From Onthophagus taurus (lineage: Eukaryota; Arthropoda; Insecta; Coleoptera; Scarabaeidae), in contig NC_091967.1 of assembly GCF_036711975.1 (NCBI RefSeq), positions 4,092,001 to 4,156,000 of the forward strand: a stretch of DNA of 64,000 nucleotides, read 5' to 3'. Shown one piece after another: positions 1 to 10,079 of the stretch (its first letter is position 1; the number at the start of each line of letters is the position of its first letter). Position numbers and translations under genes: made by a program. Under the pieces are notes generated by a model. That model did no database searches. It was not told the DNA's origin and was given only the letters and a program-made list of their open reading frames with translations.

Positions 1-19
1 GAAATAAATTTGATACTTT

Positions 20-165
20 CTAGTTCTAGGTCTAGTGTTAGTTCTAGTTTTAGTGCAATATGAATATGCAACATAGTGATATCTTACGCTAACTACCACT
101 ACCTACCACTGTCACTAGAACTAACATTAGACCTAGAAATAAAAACATTCAGGTTTTAGGGTCAT
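20..165. repeat. Palindromic CTAGTTCTAG-type repeat, single copy
   Basis: The left arm contains CTAGTTCTAGGTCTAGTG and the right arm its imperfect reverse complement (ACTAGAACTAACATTAGACC), so the segment can fold as a long hairpin. The same words build the tandem array at 34.25-36.73 kb and the copies near 24.65-24.85 and 45.55-45.88 kb. No coding capacity is seen. It is probably a non-autonomous element. Confidence 0.6.
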
Positions 166-287
166 TCTCAGAAAGGGTGGAATAAAAGCTTATAAGAAAA
201 AAATTCGTGTAATTACTTTTCTAGGTTATACATTTATAGAAGAAAACATATTAGTATTTAAAAAGTTTTGTACTTTGAGAATATATA

Positions 288-1986
288 CAGGGTTTCCCAA
301 AACTCCCGGGACGGAGCTATAAGTTTTGAACGAGAGAAGAAAAAAATTTCATAAAGAGAGTCATAAAAACTATATTCTTAGAACTTCCAGGCAATGTGGA
401 GTTTTTTTAGGGGATGACCACCCCTACATTTTTAAATAGCAACCCCAGTCGAGTTTTACCTTAATTTAAAGGGAATTAAAAAAGAAACACAACCCCATAA
501 TCCAAAACCCGATATCTTAATTCTTTCAAGAATTATCAGGGGTTGACTACCAAATGGAAAAATAAAATGTTTTTATGTTTTTTGCTCGTTTATTACGATT
601 TTTATAACAAATGTTCAAATTGTTATAAAACGCTCATAAATGGAATTTTGAACCATCAGGAGCATATCCCTGGTGATTGGAGTGACCAAAATCCACGTTT
701 AATAAGAGAAGATCATACTAAGAGATCACAAAAGATTAATGTATGGGTTGGTATTATGGGAGAGAATGTAATTGGTCCATTTTTTATTAATGGAAATTTG
801 GACGGAGAGAGATATCTGCAACTGTTAGAAAATCAAGTGGTTCCAAGTGTACGTGCCGTATGCCCAAACCGAATTGGTAGAACAGGTGAAATTGAGTAAC
901 CACCACGATCTCTTGATCTAACACCACTGCATTTTTTCTGTTGGGGGTTTCTGAAAAGTAGGGTTTATGCAACAAAACCAGAATCAAGAAATGATTTGGA
1001 AAATCTCATATTTGGAGAAACTACCAATATCACTAGGGATATGCTCCTGATGGTTTATGAACGTTTGGGTCATTGCGAGACCGAAGAAGGACAACAATTT
1101 GAACATTTGTTATAAAAATCGTAATGAACGTGTAAAATAGTATATTAAAAAACAAGTTTCGTAAGAGACGCTTGAAATGTACGAATTCAAATTGAAAAAC
1201 GAGTTTTTTAATGAATGAGTGCTATAAGTCTTATGAAACGTGTTTTTTATGCTATTTTTTGTAATTGGCGTTTTTATACTTTTTTTTAACAAAAATAAAG
1301 TAAATTTTGGCAATGTAGGGAAATAGGTATGTAGCAGTTGGTAACACCGGAACACTTGAAAATAGAAACTTTGAATTGACAATTAGAAACTGTCAAAACA
1401 CAAAATATATTCACTTGAAAAAAATGTTTGATGTACACCTCCCAAAATAAGAGAAATTGCTTAGAGTCAATGTCCTCATCATTGTGGACCTTGTATTCGA
1501 TGCTAAGAACGTGTTTAAACATCCATAGACAAAAATTGTCACATTGACAACTAGAAAAATTAATGACCCAATGTCACCAACTTGAACTGGTTCCATAAAA
1601 TGTTACTAAAATCTCATTACAGCATCGGATGCTGTAAGGAGTCTCATTACAGCACCCGTTTGAATACTGTTATAGCTTCCATTACCGTAGCGAATTACAA
1701 AAAAACATGAAAACACTTCATTTTTCCATTTGGTAGTCAACCCCTCATAATTCTTGAAAGAATTAAAATATAGGGTTTTGGTTTATGGGGTTGTTTTTTT
1801 TCCATTACCTTTAAAATAAGGTAAAACTCGATAGGGGTTGCTATTTAAAAATGTAGGGGTAGTCATCCCCTAAAAAGATTCAAGGATGTAGTTTTTATGA
1901 CTATTTAGTGATCCCCAAATTTTCAAATATTTTTCTAGACTCGTTCAAAATTTATAGCTCCGTCCCGGGAGTTTTGGGAAACCCTG
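288..1986. mobile_element. Mariner/Tc1-like DNA transposon with long terminal inverted repeats
   Basis: The element begins CAGGGTTTCCCAAAACTCCC at 288 and ends with the reverse complement at 1986, flanked by TA dinucleotides as expected for the mariner/Tc1 superfamily. The inverted repeats are unusually long: homology continues inward to about 562 on the left and from about 1719 on the right (about 275 bp per arm), including the words GACTACCAAATGG and CCATTTGGTAGTC. The interior carries a broken transposase, so this copy cannot be autonomous. Confidence 0.85.
543..1115 (+). pseudogene. Broken mariner/Tc1-like transposase
   Basis: The reading frame contains INVWVGIMGENVIGPFFING followed by DGERYLQLLENQVVPS, typical of the mariner/Tc1-type transposase catalytic core. 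It meets a TAA at 897-899 and then continues in the same frame with PPRSLDLTPLHFFCWG and LKSRVYATKPESRNDLE, the usual C-terminal part (normally SPDLTPLDFF). The stop stands where these proteins normally have Trp. The segment with the second catalytic Asp (normally DGAPPH or similar) is missing, which indicates an internal deletion. The N-terminal DNA-binding domain is also absent. Confidence 0.8.
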
Positions 1987-4900
1987 TATAATAATGGAAA
2001 TAATATTAAGTTTAGAGGTAACGGAGTTGACAAATAATAATTGAATTCCAAATTTTGTTCCTAACATCTTAACTTATTGCGTAGTAAAGTCAATGATATA
2101 TCATCATCCAATGATGATGAATCTGTATATACAACGCTATAACGTAGAGCTGTTCTATACTCCATAACATAGACATATCAGTTATCTGAAAGTAAGTTTA
2201 TTCCTTAATTTATTGATCTAGGCTACTTTCATCGTACCTTTAATCGTAGGAATATTTTCTGGGATCAGTTCGTCGATAATAGGGATTAGTTTTTCATCGA
2301 TACGAAAGATCTTGATCCTTTTATTGAGTTTTGTAAGACTTTTACGAATGTGTCATAATCTGGAATGAATTTTGAGTCTGTTATACGTTGGATACAGCTT
2401 TCAATACCATCAGTTGCTCCTTTTCCATAGCCACTTTTACTGGAATGCCATCGAATTGTCTTTGCTTGCAATTTTTTGTGTATGTGTGTGACGTTAAGTT
2501 AAAACATATTTTTGTTCTTATATTGGGTGGATGGTCCATCCGATAATATCTCCAAAAACATATCCTAAGTGTACGTATATCGCCGAAGGGTCATGGCAAT
2601 TTGATACTGTACAGTATGAGATATGGTCTCTTGATCCATATGGATCAAATTCTTTTTCACTGCATTTTTACACCGATATTGATGGGATATATTCCTGAGG
2701 TGCAACATATATCTCGAAATAGATTGTATCAATTCTGTAACTACTTGGTGTTTGCTTTTCTTTCACTGTTCTTTTACAAAACTTTATCTTCCCCTTGACA
2801 TGTCATTAATTGCTTTTTATTGTAGTGCAGAAGGGTCACTGTATTTTTGTCGCATTTGCGTTCGAGGCATTTTTCATTTTTACATACACCTATTAGCAGT
2901 TGAATTTTTGATTTTTGTGTACATAAAATATTTGTTACTTTAATGTAATTTAATGAAGTGATACTAATGAGTCTCACCACATAGCTTTTTGCTCGAATGA
3001 ATCTCACTTTATAAGATTTGATATTAGATGGACTCTTTTTTAACCCTTCTGAGAACGACTCTTTAGCCGTCTTAAGAGACGCACGGCTAAACGGAATATT
3101 TGTTATTCAGTGCTAGATTCTTGTATATTTTTATTGAGCTATAACGGACTCTGCTTTTCCCGTATTCTGTAATGTTACATTACATTGACATGTTGCATTT
3201 TATGAAAAACAATATATAACAATAATATTAGTATAATGCAAAAATTCTCTCGTATAAATTAATGTACACAAAGTAATTTTCATATTAAAAACTTTTTTAT
3301 TTATTCATTTTGGTACCACAACCATGGAATATTTGTTATCGTCGAAATCAAAGCTTCGAAAGCGGCGGGTGTTCGCCGGGTGGAAACGAAGGGGTCGCTT
3401 TTATATAATTCAATTTCATGGTTGAATCCTCCCGTTCGCCCTCCTCGCGCTCTTCTGGCCGTTTTACATGCCGTCTCCTCTACAGCGAGTTAGGCGTCGC
3501 AACGCGGGCGCCATTAATAAACGGCGCCGTTTATACCTAATAGGCTTATATTAAATAATCCGCTGGAAAATTGGTTAAAAATTGCCGAGTAAAATCCAAC
3601 ATTGGCAATCACCAAAAATATTTTTTACTATCAGCAAATTCGTTTATCGATGTAAATTTTATGAAAATGTGGTGAAAATTACATAAAACAAATTGCGTAA
3701 GAGCAGACCTTTTAATGCAGTTATCTGTACGAAAAGCAATAAAAATAAGGATGAACAGAAAATCACATCACGTGAAGTATCGATGTAAAAGTATTAGTAA
3801 GTGACCTCGGTTCAGTGTTAAACATGATACCAACCTGCACTGGTCATATCATGTTTTGGAGCCTCAGATCTTTTGACTACTTTAGCCATGGTCGCACAAG
3901 ACTTGATGCTGTCTAAGAAATCCAACATACTAACGATAACCAAATCTCCTTTAATATATATTCAACATGATCGATATCAAAGTCAGCAATCAAAAAGAGA
4001 TATTGTTTGAAAAGCTATTTTTCTTATGTTGTTCTAGAGCATTTTTGAACGCTGAAACTTCAAGTGTGCAATCTGCATTGCAATTGAAAATTTTGACAAA
4101 TTCAAGCAAAATCCTATCATAATTCTAAATACTCTATCTATATATTATATAGCATTTTCCAATTACCATCTTAGATTATAAAGACACGTGTACGTTTTCA
4201 AATTACCAATTTATGGGGTGGCTACAACGATCGGTGTCCTATTCGCTTACAAATGAATTCGCCCTGATAGCGTTGATAGTCTGTAACACCCGTTTCGCGC
4301 TTACGGGGATAGAGTTTCATACCTGGGGAGAAGTGAACGTACCCTTACAAAATTAAGAGTATCATTTTTGCCAATCTGCTGGCAGCTAGTAACAGAACAC
4401 TTTACCATTAAGGGTGACTGAGAGGACGAATAACTTTATAAGGCGCGTTTTGTGTCATACCCCTACGGTACAATTTTTCTCATAGAAAATTATGATTAAT
4501 GTACAGTTTTTTTTTTTGGTATAAAACATTATCGATTTTTCCAAGACTATATTATAAGAGAATTGCTTAGTTGGTAAAAGAAGCATAGAAAGTAAAATTC
4601 CTGGAGGATTTGAAACCTACTTTCGAAACAATACTTGATGTATAAATAACAGTATATTTCCATTTCGTCCAACGGTACTTTTCAATTCCCCATGTGATAA
4701 AACTCGATAAAACGGTTCGGTACTGCGAAATGGAGGTAAGCTCGACGCTGCGGTACAAAGCTTTCATCCGTTTCCGGCGGCGCGGACGCCGTCGACGCAC
4801 GCCGGCTACGGGGAGAGGATCAAGGAGGCGATGCCCCAGGAGTTTAAACCGCAAGCAGAGTGCCGCCGTAAGAGGTCGCCACCGCATTTCTGATTCACGC

Positions 4901-5540
4901 TCTCTCAGATCCATTAAACATTCACACTCCGGGCAAGGATTGCTCCGGCCGATCCTTTTGCCTATGTTTCTCTCTCCCTTTCTAGCATCAGAATTTGGTG
5001 ACGCCCAATTCTTCCCCGCGTTTCTATGTACGTGTTTGAGCATGTTTGAGAGGTTTCGACATCTCTTATAATTACCGGATCCAATTCGTTTAATCCTCGT
5101 TTCCGTTTTACGACTCAATTATTCAGGTGTTAAACTTTTTACCCTTACTCAAATAACAAAAACGTTGATTCTTTTTCAAATTGAACTTTCGCCATGCTGT
5201 ATGCTAAAGCAGCGCGGGTCGATCCAATTTTCTAAGCCATAAACCGTACCGCCATTTAAAATTCCGCAATTATAATATAAATAGATGTCATTACCGCACT
5301 AATAACGGCGCACAATCGTTTAGTGCCGGCCCGGGCCCCACGGGTGTCGTGCGCGTAATTTATTAATAGATGGCATTAGGAACGACGCGCGTGTGTCATT
5401 TATTTCGGCCTCCCTATTGCAACTATCAACCCTCCTCAACGGACAAAGACTATAGTAATACACACCCCGTACCTTATTATTAATGACGTATCGAATTTTA
5501 TGCTTATTACGACAAACGTTTGGGAAATACATTCAGTTAA
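1987..5540. other. Intergenic, mostly unique sequence with two GC-rich blocks
   Basis: Apart from the minus-strand relic at 2225-2471 no supported gene is seen. GC-rich blocks at about 3310-3560, 4735-5110 and 5290-5430 contrast with the AT-rich surroundings. Overlapping ORFs on both strands at 4567-5118 are Arg/Pro-rich and look like by-products of GC composition. At 3053-3095 a copy of the spacer TAGCCGTCTTAAGAGACG of the palindromic repeat family occurs. At about 3798-3850 a short piece resembles repeats at 7520-7650 and 33.8-34.1 kb. Confidence 0.5.
2225..2471 (-). pseudogene. Fragment of a repetitive ORF with a GKGAxDG motif
   Basis: The minus-strand frame from 2471 reads IRWHSSKSGYGKGATDGIES and then SKFIPDYDTFVKVLQNS. 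A second frame just downstream reads IDELIPENIPTIKGTMKV. Both pieces resemble, from memory, a repetitive insect protein family with a W-H-F-S-xx-G-HGKGAPDG signature followed by a P-x-(I/L)-x-x-x-KGT-(L/M)-KV block. A frameshift near 2286-2300 separates them. I cannot name the element family. No intact start or flanking exon is seen. Confidence 0.45.
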
Positions 5541-5621
5541 TATATGCAAAAAAATTATTCTAATTGGGTAAAATAGTCTAAAGATTTACATCTTCACCTG
5601 GTCAAGCCGAGGCAGTTTGCG

Positions 5622-5652
5622 GATGAGGCGTTATAAGTTATAACGCCTCATC
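5622..5652. repeat. 31-nt perfect palindrome at the Penelope 5' breakpoint
   Basis: GATGAGGCGTTATAA (5622-5636), one central G, then its exact reverse complement (5638-5652). It sits 11 nt before the point where the Penelope-like reading frame becomes open. It may be an inverted junction created on insertion, since Penelope-like elements often insert with truncated or inverted copies. Confidence 0.7.
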
Positions 5653-5662
5653 AACATAATGA

Positions 5663-6751
5663 CCAGTTGCAGTTGCAGGCGATCAAAACTTTTTCGAATT
5701 TAACAACAAGTTTTACAAAATGCAGGATGGGCTCCCCATGGGTTCACCCATATCGGGTATTATTTCAGAGATTTTTGTTAATTCCATTGAACATGAACTA
5801 TTTTCTAGTAAATATCACATCTTTACCTCAGACATAGTATTTTACGGTCGCTACGTTGATGATATCTTGATCGTATACCAGGGCAACAATGCTAAATTAC
5901 ATGCCCTACTGAACATTATTAACAACTTGTCCAACCTTGAATTCACCATAAAACTAGAAAACCAAAATAGCATAAATTTCCTCGACCTAATAATCTCCAA
6001 AGATTTAACAGAAAATAAACTAAATTTTAACATATACAGAAAACCTACTACCACAGATGCCATTATCCCAAAAAACTCATTTAATTGTAACAGTCACAAA
6101 GAAGCATCATTTCGTTTTATGTTCGACAGATTATTCAAAATACCCCTACAATTCTCCGATTTCACCACCGAAGTTAAAAAAATTTTAAACATAGGTTTCA
6201 ATAATGGCTATAGTTTCTCTGACATTCAGCAGATATACAATAAAGTTCATAAATCCCATATTAACAAACTAATATACCCCCATTTTTCAGCCCCTTCCAC
6301 TTTCCTCGCAGTGCCCTATATACCTTCACTTCAGCATGGTATCGGTCAAAGTCTGAAAGAGTTTAATATCAACCCCGTTTTTATCTCTGATCAAAAAATT
6401 GGTCAAATCTTGAATAATACTAAACCCAAGATTGCCCTCGGTGCGATGAGCGGAGTCTATAGCGTTGCCTGCTCCGACTGTGACAAGCTCTATGTAGGTC
6501 AAACTGGCCGTAATTTGATGGTCAGGTTCAGGGAGCACATGAATAAGGAAAACTCAGCCATATATAAACATTTAAAAACTGAAAATCATAACACCTCCTT
6601 CAACAACGTGAAAATTCTTAAACAAGCTAATAAATCTAAAGAACTGGATTTGTATGAAGAATATTACATTCATATCAATAACGTAAATAACAATTTACTT
6701 AACGATATTACCGATTTCAACAATCATAGGCTCTTCCTCAAATATTTGTAG
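5663..6751 (+). pseudogene. 5'-truncated Penelope-like element: reverse transcriptase plus GIY-YIG endonuclease
   Basis: The open frame starts directly after a TGA at 5660-5662; the first ATG is at 5720. The upstream piece (FFEFNNKFYKMQDGLPMGS) already matches reverse transcriptase, so the 5' half of the protein is missing rather than the start being at 5720. Landmarks are QDGLPMGSPISG, then YVDDI with the catalytic DD, then a linker, then a C-terminal GIY-YIG nuclease with GVYSVACSDCDKLYVGQTGR and the downstream catalytic-type Arg in VRFREH. This domain order is diagnostic of Penelope-like elements. The remaining frame of about 360 codons has no internal stop, which suggests a fairly recent insertion, but without the N-terminal region it should not be autonomous. 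Confidence 0.93.
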
Positions 6752-7470
6752 TTGCTTGCACCTGATCCATCGCTTTACCCTTTACATAGATAGTTTTAGA
6801 ATAAATTTCAGATATTGCTAATGTTCATTTTTATAATATTTCTCTGCTTTTATAATGTAGCTTTCATAGAATAATACCACCTTACCACGCATGCGCCGAC
6901 GTCTTTTGCGACCTTCCAACATAACCCCTATCTTAAAATTCGTCTAAGCGCTTCACGCCAGATCGTACTCTTTTAATTTCTTTTTTTTGTTAATTTTTGT
7001 TATTTTAGTTAATAACATTAATTTTTGTGTTTTCTTGCGATATTTTGTTGAATCATATTCTTTTACAACGAAAAATAGGTAAATTTCACTAAATCTCTAA
7101 TAATTTAAACTAACTACGCATTTTTGCAGTTAACTTTCAAATAAAACAGGTTTTAGGGAACAAACACGCTCTTCAAGCAGTTTCCCTAAATTGTAACACA
7201 GCCATTTGGCTTTTTAACTTTTTTTATATAAAAATAAAACAAAATAATGGATTTAGCTCCTGAAATCGCTTGGTGTCCCTCCGATTTGTTTCCCCTTACG
7301 GTTGCTCTTCTATATTGACGGTAATTAGATTTAACTTTTGTAAACATGTTATTATTTTTTCTATATTGTAAACTCTTTCAGTCGTGCCTGAGGAAGGTTT
7401 AATTGTAAAACCGAAACAGCTGTAGCACCGATTTGCCAGTTTAAATAAACTATTTTTCGTCGTACATTCA
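6752..7470 (+). mobile_element. 3' untranslated tail of the Penelope-like element
   Basis: AT-rich, non-coding sequence follows the stop codon at 6751. It runs to a segment (7384-7428) with hammerhead-ribozyme architecture and then to an AATAAA-like stretch near 7443. I place the end of the element at about 7470, where the sequence changes character, but I see no target duplication. Confidence 0.55.
7384..7428 (+). ncRNA. Candidate hammerhead ribozyme of the Penelope-like element
   Basis: Stem I is GTGC (7384-7387) with GCAC (7425-7428). The core CTGAGGA (7388-7394) fits the conserved CUGANGA. Stem II is GGTTT (7396-7400) with AAACC (7408-7412) around a 7-nt loop. GAAA (7413-7416) follows, then a minimal stem III in CAGCTGTA, with predicted cleavage after A7424 (GUA). 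Penelope-like elements are known to carry hammerhead motifs with very short stem III. One extra A (7395) lies between the core and stem II, so activity is uncertain. The same architecture recurs at 9981-10019. Confidence 0.6.
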
Positions 7471-7519
7471 ACCCCAGGGTAATTTAATTTAAAACCTTAC
7501 GATGAATATCGAATCTCAA

Positions 7520-7660
7520 CTCTCTAAATTAAAGTTGCAGGTTGGTATAATGTCAAACACTTCATTTGGTGCTGAATGTGGTCACCAGATTAAGATTGGT
7601 ATCATATTAATCACTGAACCTCGGCTGCAAGCGACCTCAGCTTAAGTATTGATTTGATTC
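7520..7660. repeat. Dispersed repeat with CCTCGGCTGCAAGCGACCTC
   Basis: The words GGTTGGTAT, ATCACTGAACCTCGG and GCAAGCGACCTCAGC recur in degenerate form at 3798-3850 (opposite orientation) and in the tandem stretch at 33.8-34.1 kb. No coding capacity is seen and the class is unknown. Confidence 0.4.
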
Positions 7661-7836
7661 GTACTTTATCCATCTGGTGAGGTTCACGTCATTTTATGTA
7701 TCCTTTTCTGTAGGCGGTATATACAGTGTGTTAATTAATTATTGCAAGTATGCAACCAATATCACAGTATTGGTATTGCAATACGCGAATTGTATACAGG
7801 TGTCCCGTATCTTCCGCAGCATATACCATAACATAA

Positions 7837-8045
7837 GTTTTTCCGAAATGTTTATAATAACCTGGGAACTGTTTAAAGATGTCCAATAGGCCGGTTCGCC
7901 GCGCCGTTCACAACACATTTCTCACGTGTACTCACCAATAGATTCGACACGGAAAGAGAAATAAACTTTTTCCGCGAATTCGTGAATCCGCTATTGGACA
8001 TCTTTAAATAGTTCCCGTGCGGTTATTATAAACACTTCGAAAAAG
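7837..8045. mobile_element. Small inverted-repeat element (about 210 bp)
   Basis: Arms of about 53 bp (7837-7889 and 7991-8045) are near-perfect reverse complements and include TTTAAAGATGTCCAATAG and CTATTGGACATCTTTAAA. The centre of about 100 bp is non-coding. It lies inside the 7723-8739 element, so it inserted later. Confidence 0.7.
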
Positions 8046-8069
8046 ATTTATTAGAAAAACACTTCAGAA

Positions 8070-8262
8070 CAGAGCTGGGCAGTAGTTAACTAGAATAGTA
8101 GTTAACTACGTAGTCAACTACTTTTTGTGTAAAAGTAGTTGTATTCTAACTACTTCGTTCTTCTACTTATTCTAACTATTTTTGTTTATTTTAATACCTT
8201 TTAAGTAATTTAACTACTTTTAAGACAGTTTAAGTACTTCCAAATATCTAGTATGTACTTAT
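8070..8262. mobile_element. hAT-like terminus with TAGTTAACTA sub-repeats (truncated)
   Basis: The segment begins CAGAGCTGGGCAGTAGTTAA, like many hAT termini, and continues with repeated AGTTAACTA and AACTACTTT words. A matching right end is not found, so it is probably a truncated non-autonomous hAT copy. Confidence 0.4.
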
Positions 8263-8265
8263 GTA

Positions 8266-8565
8266 CAGGGTGTCCAAATTTCGATGGGTTTGCAGGGTAT
8301 CTCAGTTATTATGAAAGATAGACTGAGCTACTTTTTTGTCTAAGTTACAATGGCGCAAACTAAATTTTTATAGCCCTCTTCGTTTTTGATATACATGGAG
8401 TGTTTGAAATTTACGATTTTTAGACACCTCCTGTATCTTGGCTATCCGGAAACTTAGTAAGAAAGTAAAAACGGGTTCTAATAGATTTTTTCACGTGGAA
8501 TCCAATGGTGCACGTAAAATTTTTTTAGTCATCATGGTTTTTGAGTTATAAACACAACTCAAATG
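8266..8565. mobile_element. Mariner-like MITE end (CAGGGTGTCCAAATTTCGAT)
   Basis: TA-flanked CAGGGTGTCCAAATTTCGAT starts the segment. The same sequence occurs in reverse at 45890-46007 with shared inner words (a TATCTTGGCTATCCGGAA-type block). No transposase is seen. Confidence 0.5.
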
Positions 8566-8743
8566 CTGAATACTCAACTTCTAAAATACTCAGCTCTGCT
8601 TCAGAATAATGTATCCTACAATTGTATAATGCTCTAATACGAAAGATACGTGACAGCCAATATTGCAATAACAACACTGTGATATTGGTTGTATACTTGC
8701 AATGATGATGTAGGTTACGATAATTAATTAACACACTGTATAT

Positions 8744-9740
8744 ACAGGGTGATTCATTAGCTCTATGACAAACTTTGGCAGATGAAAGGTGATGCGATTC
8801 TAAGGAAAAAATGTTATATGAATATGGGTCCGATTCATTTTGGTTAAAGAGTTACAAGCCTTTGAAAATTTTACACAGTTTAATAGGCAAATGAAAATGT
8901 AACATAAAAAATAAGTTTAAAAATTACAAAAATTGTTCGAAATGTCCGCCTTCAGCTTGAATGGACGCCTCACATCGACGAAGTAAAGATTCTATCACAC
9001 GACGTATGATATTTGGATCATTCCGTATGCTATTAGCTGCATCTTGAATTCTGTCCAGTAGTTGCTGACGGGTAGTAATTTCTACATGGTACACAAGCTG
9101 CTTCATGTGTCCCCAGAAATAATAATCCAGCGGATTTAGATCTGGGGATCGTGGTGATCAGACTACTGGACCTCCATTGCCAATCCATTTGTTTGGAAAA
9201 TGTTCATGTAACCAAGCGATGACTTCTCTTCCTCGATGTGATGGTGCACCATCGTGCTGATACCACATATTTTGAACGATGTTAAGTGATACGTCGTCGA
9301 TAAAATCTAAAAGGTTATGTCCCAAGAAATTTCTGTACATATTTGCATTTAAGCGTTCATTTATCACCCATACATGTAGCAAAGAATTGTTAAAAATGCC
9401 ACCCGAAACGTTTACACTAAACCGTTGCTGAAATCTTCCTGGTCTAATTGCATGTGGATTTTGCAAGGACCACACATGTTCGTTATGATAATTATTTATG
9501 CCGTCCCTAGTGAAACAGGCTTCATCAGACCACAGAACTTGGGAAATCAAGTTATTATTTTGAGCATGTTGCTGAATAATCCAGTGGCAAAATGCTAAGC
9601 GTTGTTCAGTATCTCCAGGATGTAATGCTTGAACATTTTGGCGATGAAACGGATGTAACATGCTCGCTATATGCCGAGTACTAATTGAAGGGTCGTCAAG
9701 TACTAAATCAATAACACGTTCTTCATTTTGTACATTCACG
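8744..9740 (-). mobile_element. Mariner/Tc1-like element, left end present
   Basis: TATACAGGGTGATTCATTAG at 8741-8760 is a mariner-type terminus flanked by TA. It precedes the C-terminal end of a minus-strand transposase. The opposite terminus is not found; homology stops at the inverted repeat at 9742-9897. Confidence 0.75.
8924..9739 (-). pseudogene. Mariner/Tc1-like transposase, one nonsense codon
   Basis: The minus-strand frame starts at MNVQNEERVIDLVLDDPSIS and runs in one frame to 8924 with a single in-frame TGA at 9155-9157. The stop lies in GGPVV*SPRSPDLNPLDYYF, where relatives have Trp. All three acidic catalytic positions are visible: WSDEACFTRDG, WYQHDGAPSH and SPDLNPLDYYFWG (DDE/D transposase). 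The N-terminal helix-turn-helix part is missing, since the frame begins in the middle of the DNA-binding region and is cut by the 9742-9897 repeat. The copy therefore decayed recently but is not functional. Confidence 0.88.
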
Positions 9741-9741
9741 T

Positions 9742-9897
9742 CGTTTTAAATATCAACAAATGATGGTTTGGATTAATAATTTTATCAATAATTATTTAGT
9801 CTTACTCGAGAGCGAACAAATTTGGGAAGAGGCGTGCTTGGTGTTCGTTAGTGGTCTTGCAAACGATCCAAACCATCATTTGTTGATATTTAAAACG
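9742..9897. repeat. 156-bp element bounded by perfect 32-nt inverted repeats
   Basis: The arms 9742-9773 and 9866-9897 are exact reverse complements, from CGTTTTAAATATCAACAAAT inward to TTTGGAT. The spacer of about 90 bp shows no coding sequence. It abuts the truncated N-terminus of the transposase at 9739, so it is either a tiny insertion or an inverted duplication made at the truncation. Confidence 0.75.
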
Positions 9898-9980
9898 ATT
9901 ACTACGGTAAGCCTATTGATTGTACCGCACATGGAAAGAGTGACTTATATTTTATGTTGACATAACCAAAAAGGACGAAA

Positions 9981-10019
9981 GCCTCCGAAGATGGCGTAGA
10001 TCGCCGAAACGCGTCAGGC
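9981..10019 (+). ncRNA. Second hammerhead-like motif (degenerate Penelope remnant)
   Basis: Stem I is GCCT (9981-9984) with AGGC (10016-10019). The core is CCGAAGA (9985-9991). Stem II is GGCG (9993-9996) with CGCC (10002-10005). Then come GAAAC and GCGTC, with the predicted GUC cleavage site at 10015. The layout matches 7384-7428, including one extra base before stem II and a two-base stem III loop, but all stems differ in sequence. The core has C where the conserved U4 should be, so it is probably inactive. AT-rich sequence with ATCAATAAATATTGAT follows, as expected for a 3' tail. Confidence 0.5.
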
Positions 10020-10079
10020 AGAGTTTTAAATTATTTATCAATAAATATTGATAACAAGGATCCACAAAATGAGAAACAC

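Larger units (their letters stand above)
7723..8739. mobile_element. MITE with ACAGTGTGTTAATTAATTA ends, split by later insertions
   Basis: The left end is ACAGTGTGTTAATTAATTA (7723) and the right end its reverse complement (to 8739), both flanked by TATA. Sub-terminal GCAAGTATGCAACCAATAT and ATATTGGTTGTATACTTGC are also inverted. A partial relative lies at 46454-46575, where the two arms are only about 100 bp apart. The roughly 850 bp between the arms here therefore looks like later insertions, described separately. Confidence 0.65.

Noticed and set aside
4567..5118. 183-codon minus-strand ORF overlapping a 125-codon plus-strand ORF
   Set aside because: Both are rich in Arg/Pro/Gly from a GC-rich block, overlap on opposite strands and contain no recognisable domain.
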